Assembly (NCBI GenBank): GCA_026397455.1 | Contig: JAPLUX010000097.1 | Span: forward strand, 1 to 15,509 | DNA length: 15,509 nucleotides | Origin: Candidatus Aenigmatarchaeota archaeon | GTDB lineage: Archaea > Aenigmatarchaeota > Aenigmatarchaeia > CG10238-14 | Direction of reading: 5' to 3' | In this document: piece by piece, positions 12,382 through 15,509 of the stretch | Numbering within the stretch: the stretch's first letter is position 1 | How the letters are laid out: each line of letters starts with the position of its first letter | The notes under the pieces: model-generated | Seen by the model: the letters and a program-made list of their open reading frames with translations, nothing else | Told to the model about the DNA's origin: nothing | Database searches by the model: none | Made by a program: the position numbers and the translations under genes

Positions 12382-13122
12382 TTAATTTCTCTGTTGTTTT
12401 TGAGTGACTAATGTTTTTAAATAAGATTCCAAAGCTCCCCAGTCTTTCCTAGTCTGTGTATATGAATAGAGTGGCTCAAATGTAACATCTGGAGCCAACA
12501 ATTTAACATAACCTAGAGGGTTGTGAGATGCACCAAATGATAAAAATCCAACCCCTCTCAATTTTTGACTAACCCTCTTTCCCATATAATAGTCCCTTTG
12601 TCTAACAAAAATTTCACTCGCACGACCTACCAATTCTCCGTATATATGATAATAAGGTCGTAATAATCGATGCAACCAATCTATCTTTGTCCAATAATCA
12701 CTCAAAGAACGTAACTTCTCAAAATATACATGTGATGTATGAGATTTAGCATCTTCAGCTATCTCAAAACGTGCACCTTTCACTAAAAGAAGTGTACAGA
12801 CTTCAGACTTTTTCGGTGTCATATTACTTATGCAAGAGAACCCACCATAGTTAGCTAATAAAACTATTCTCTCGTCAAATAAACCTTCAAAAAAAGCTGA
12901 ATCTATCGTTTCGTAATTTTCTAATTTTTTGAGAACAGTATCCCAACAATTATTGTTTATTTCTTCAATTTTTTTTGTTGCTTTCACGAATTTTTCTCTG
13001 TCAATAAATTTAAGAATAGATTGAGTAAAAGTTGGTATATTATGAATTCTTGCAACATACAATAATTTCTTGGTCATGGCATTCAATTGGTAATTTCCAG
13101 ATAAGGATTTAAGTCTATCCAA
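12382..13122 (-). CDS. Hypothetical protein, 246 aa
   Basis: An intact soluble protein that I do not recognise. The longest frame starts with TTG at 13122; an ATG at 13077 would give 231 residues starting MTKKLLYVARIHN. Visible elements are a helical N-terminal third, a central RIVLLANYGGFSCISNM strand-loop, an aromatic/basic middle (YWTKIDWLHRLLRPYYHIYG), and a C-terminal GVGFLSFGASHNPLGYV whose Gly-Ala-Ser-His-Asn loop after a strand might be an active or binding site. No membrane segment or signal is seen. It is divergent from the 110-aa membrane protein, sharing an inverted-repeat control region. Function unknown. Confidence 0.6.
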   Translation of the reverse strand: MDRLKSLSGNYQLNAMTKKLLYVARIHNIPTFTQSILKFIDREKFVKATKKIEEINNNCWDTVLKKLENYETIDSAFFEGLFDERIVLLANYGGFSCISNMTPKKSEVCTLLLVKGARFEIAEDAKSHTSHVYFEKLRSLSDYWTKIDWLHRLLRPYYHIYGELVGRASEIFVRQRDYYMGKRVSQKLRGVGFLSFGASHNPLGYVKLLAPDVTFEPLYSYTQTRKDWGALESYLKTLVTQKQQRN

Positions 13123-13128
13123 TTTCTT

Positions 13129-13180
13129 TTATTTCAAATACTTCTTCACTATCCTATACAGCTCGTAAAATTTGAAATAA
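13129..13180. promoter_or_regulatory. 11-bp inverted repeat between divergent starts
   Basis: TTATTTCAAAT at 13129-13139 and its exact reverse complement ATTTGAAATAA at 13170-13180 lie between two divergent genes. As a result each start codon is preceded, on its own strand, by ATTTGAAATAA. On the plus side the last base is the A of the ATG; on the minus side it ends six bases before the TTG. It may be a two-site operator or a duplicated start-region element. Confidence 0.45.
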
Positions 13181-13512
13181 TGAGTAACAATTTATTGGAA
13201 CAAAAACATATACTGTTTATGCAAAAAACAACAGAAGAAGAAACACTTTTTAAAAGGTATAAAAGATTCATAGAAAACCTGTATGAAGAATCACGTTTAT
13301 ACAGAGACTTGGTCTATCTTAGTAAGTTCATAAGAATGTTTATATACATCGTAACAGGGGCTTCTATATTCATATTCGTCGTCTTAGGAAAACCCATGGC
13401 ATCGTTTGAAGATTTAATTTATTTGATGACAAAAACCCTTTATGGAAGGATTTTAGCCCTTTTAATAGCATTTTGTTTCATAATATACGGTTTAGAAAGG
13501 CCTAGAAAATGA
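13180..13512 (+). CDS. Small two-helix membrane protein, 110 aa
   Basis: A hypothetical protein. A polar, partly coiled-coil-like N-terminal half (residues 1-45, with TTEEETLFKRYKRFIENLYE) is followed by two hydrophobic helices (FIRMFIYIVTGASIFIFVVL and ILALLIAFCFIIYGL) and a short basic tail (ERPRK). Another in-frame ATG at 13219 could be the start. There is no Shine-Dalgarno; the transcript may be leaderless. The N-terminal domain is probably cytoplasmic. No family is recognised. Confidence 0.55.
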   Translation: MSNNLLEQKHILFMQKTTEEETLFKRYKRFIENLYEESRLYRDLVYLSKFIRMFIYIVTGASIFIFVVLGKPMASFEDLIYLMTKTLYGRILALLIAFCFIIYGLERPRK

Positions 13513-13571
13513 AAAATAGGCTCTTTTAACCCTAAGAATACCGAATTTATGACGAAAACCCACTTTTGAGT

Positions 13572-13582
13572 TAACTATATAT
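13572..13582 (+). promoter_or_regulatory. TATA box for gap-pgk
   Basis: TAACTATATAT lies about 40-50 bases before the gap start, with a short AT-rich leader. This is consistent with a transcription start near 13605. Confidence 0.5.
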
Positions 13583-13620
13583 GATTTCGATACATAATTT
13601 ATCATTACTTCTTTAAGGTT

Positions 13621-14703
13621 ATGGGGAACACCTCCATGTTCAAAATCGGAGTTAATGGGTTTGGAACTATTGGTAGGCGGGTTGCTAACGCCATCCTTAA
13701 ACAGCGCGATATGAAGCTTGTAGGAATTTCTGACGTAAGCCCTTCTTGGAAATCACGTTATGCGATCATGAATGTACCCTTATATGTCAGCATCAGAGAA
13801 TACGGTAAAGATGAAGCCAATCAGTTTGAAATAGCTAAAAAAACATTCACTGACTGCAAGATCAAGCCAACCGGTACTATCCTAGATTTAGTAGAAGAAA
13901 CTGAGTTAATCGTTGATTCTACTCCTAAAGATGTTGGAAAGAAGAACAAAGAACAAGTATACTCGAGGAAAAAAGACTTACATGCCATCTTTGAAGGTGG
14001 TGAAAAAGCCTCTATCGCTCCAGTAACGTTCAACGCCAATATAACCTATAAAGATGCAGTAGGTAAACAGTTCATAAGAGTACCGTCTTGTAATACAACT
14101 GGAATGTTAAGGTACATGAACAGCGTACAAGAGGTTTCTACCATCAAAAACGTTATAATAAACTTGATAAAAAGGGGGGCAGACCCAGGTGAGCCTGAAA
14201 CAGGACCAATCAACGATTACGTCCCGACTAACATACCATCCCATCATGCAGATGATGTCATAGCTGCTGATAAAAGGTTGGAAGGAAAGTTGATAACTTA
14301 TGGTGTAACAGTGCCAGTCACTCTCATGCATATGCATAATATTTTAGCTATCGGTAGTTTCCCATCCAGAGATAAGATTCTTAACGCTTTCTTCAACAAC
14401 CCAAGAATAGTAGTTTTAGGTGGAGAGAAGGATGTTCCGACAGCAGGCCAGATAATGGACGCTAACGATAGAAGGGACTTGTATCAAATCGTCGTCCTTG
14501 AAAAGACCGTTCACATACACAACGATATGCTCTTATTCTCAGCCTATGTTCATCAAGAAGCTGATATTATTCCTGAGAATATCGATGCAATCAGGGCATC
14601 TTTGGGTGAAAGCGATCCTTATGATTCTATAATAAAAACTAATGAGAGCCTTGAACTTAAGAAGACTAAAAAGAGGCTTGAAGACCTCTTCCCGGTGCTT
14701 TGA
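13621..14703 (+). CDS. gap: Glyceraldehyde-3-phosphate dehydrogenase (archaeal)
   Basis: A 360-residue archaeal-type (type II) phosphorylating GAPDH, interconverting glyceraldehyde-3-phosphate and 1,3-bisphosphoglycerate. The Rossmann motif is KIGVNGFGTIGRR, the catalytic cysteine is C157 in RVPSCNTTGMLRYM, and NLIKRGADPGEP and IPSHHADDV follow in the typical archaeal order. Archaeal homologues usually begin directly at the first Rossmann strand, so Met6 (ATG 13636, with GGGGA eight bases upstream) is a good alternative start. Its stop overlaps the pgk start by one base (TGATG), forming a two-gene unit for the next step of glycolysis or gluconeogenesis. Cofactor preference cannot be decided here. 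Confidence 0.96.
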   Translation: MGNTSMFKIGVNGFGTIGRRVANAILKQRDMKLVGISDVSPSWKSRYAIMNVPLYVSIREYGKDEANQFEIAKKTFTDCKIKPTGTILDLVEETELIVDSTPKDVGKKNKEQVYSRKKDLHAIFEGGEKASIAPVTFNANITYKDAVGKQFIRVPSCNTTGMLRYMNSVQEVSTIKNVIINLIKRGADPGEPETGPINDYVPTNIPSHHADDVIAADKRLEGKLITYGVTVPVTLMHMHNILAIGSFPSRDKILNAFFNNPRIVVLGGEKDVPTAGQIMDANDRRDLYQIVVLEKTVHIHNDMLLFSAYVHQEADIIPENIDAIRASLGESDPYDSIIKTNESLELKKTKKRLEDLFPVL

Positions 14704-15509
14704 TGAGAAACTACCTTGAAGAAATAAGAAAAAAAGACCTATTTGTTAGTAAACACATGCATGAACTGTCTGGGAAAAAAGTTCTCATAAGAATAGACAC
14801 AAATGGTCCAGTGAGGGATGGCCAACCAGATTTGAACTCATTCAGAGTTTTTGCTCATGGAATGAACATTGAAAAGTACGTTCAGCATGGTGCTTTACCG
14901 ATATTAATAACACATCAAGGAAGAAAAGGTGATGACGAGTTCATAGCTAATCTTTCCTCAGTAGCTAGAAGAATAGACATAATGACCGGTACTAATGTTC
15001 AATATGTGGATGAAGTGATGTGCTCTAAAGTAAGCAATGCCATAAAAAACATGAAACATGGAGATGCTATCTTTCTCAGGAACATTAGGGATTGTCCTGA
15101 AGAAGAAAGTTTAGAGACTGAACAAGAAATGGTTAATTCCTCACTTACTAAATTTTTCAAGAATAACGTCGATGTATTCATCAATGATGGCCCTTCAGTC
15201 TGTCACAGAGCACAGTGGAGTCTTGTCGGGCTTTTCGGTCTAATACCATCCTATTTCGGCCTTCAAATGGAATATGAACTTGAAACCATACAGAATTTGA
15301 AAGAAGACCTAGAAGCTGGTAAGAAAATTACTTTTTTTGTAGGCGGGAAAAAATTTGAAAAAATCGAATATTTGAATAAAATCCTAGAATATCCAGGAGC
15401 AAAGTTCTGTACAGGGGGTTTAACTGGACAATACATGGCTCATGTTGCCGGATTAAAACTTAACGGAGAGAATAAAAAACTCTTAGAAAAAGATGAATTG
15501 AAAATAGCT
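14703..15509 (+). CDS. pgk: Phosphoglycerate kinase, partial (archaeal)
   Basis: The frame opens at ATG 14703 and is still open at the window edge, giving 269 of roughly 400 residues. Motifs follow the PGK order: VLIRIDTNGPVRDGQPDLNS with the substrate-binding Arg/Asp/Asn, ILITHQGRKGD (the archaeal HQGR version), AIFLRNIRDCPEE, and VFINDGPSVCHRAQWSLVGL. FFVGGKKFEKIEYL corresponds to the GGAK hinge region before the C-terminal nucleotide domain. It transfers phosphate between 1,3-bisphosphoglycerate and ADP. Overlap with gap suggests coupled translation. The C-terminal part lies outside the window. Confidence 0.95.
   Translation, partial: MRNYLEEIRKKDLFVSKHMHELSGKKVLIRIDTNGPVRDGQPDLNSFRVFAHGMNIEKYVQHGALPILITHQGRKGDDEFIANLSSVARRIDIMTGTNVQYVDEVMCSKVSNAIKNMKHGDAIFLRNIRDCPEEESLETEQEMVNSSLTKFFKNNVDVFINDGPSVCHRAQWSLVGLFGLIPSYFGLQMEYELETIQNLKEDLEAGKKITFFVGGKKFEKIEYLNKILEYPGAKFCTGGLTGQYMAHVAGLKLNGENKKLLEKDELKIA

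Noticed and set aside
13621..15509. gap-pgk order as a novelty
   Set aside because: Adjacent glycolytic genes with overlapping stop and start are ordinary; only the enzyme types are informative.

Overview
The window looks like a piece of an AT-rich archaeal chromosome, most likely from a DPANN-type lineage (Woesearchaeota/Pacearchaeota-like). This is inferred from gene content, not from any search. The pointers are a family B DNA polymerase with archaeal motifs, a type II methionine aminopeptidase, an archaeal-type GAPDH overlapping an archaeal-type phosphoglycerate kinase, archaeal TATA-like promoters, and a membrane-anchored Cys-rich protein with the CGNxICxxxETCxxCPxDCG pattern. UGA and UAA both serve as ordinary stops.

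Left part (1-2.9 kb), accessory and damaged: an HNH-nuclease-like gene; a minus-strand DUF4258-like/DUF2283 pair whose first gene has an in-frame UGA; two diverged copies of a 51-nt sequence flanking that pair; an RNase HI gene split by a compact IS200-type element (561 bp, only tnpA, hairpins at both ends) such that removing the element restores the frame and all four catalytic acidic residues; and a very short family X polymerase-type protein.

Middle part (2.9-5.2 kb): six same-orientation copies of a ~25-30-nt intergenic motif (core GATAGNTTTTTGTTCTT) separate small genes on either strand. These are a 15-aa microORF, the Cys-rich surface protein, a 26-aa very basic microORF, a 61-aa histone with a TTG start, a degraded ORF and a 189-aa unknown. 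Two tRNA-3'-end-like fragments lie by one copy. This is the most unusual region. It may be a cassette-like array, a conserved terminator/processing element, or a set of related non-coding RNAs.

Right part (5.2-15.5 kb), mostly core: a YdjM/DUF457-like membrane protein overlapping PolB; a small 2-TM protein; a frameshifted HTH-plus-TM regulator; two exported or membrane proteins; MetAP followed after 1 nt by a DUF429 RNase H-fold protein; a divergent pair of unknowns with a perfect 11-bp inverted repeat between them; and gap-pgk, with pgk running off the right edge.

Several loci (DUF4258-like, RNase H, the 4383-4607 ORF, HTH-TM) carry one disrupting change each. That could be real gene decay or, where it lies in A-runs, sequencing/assembly error.
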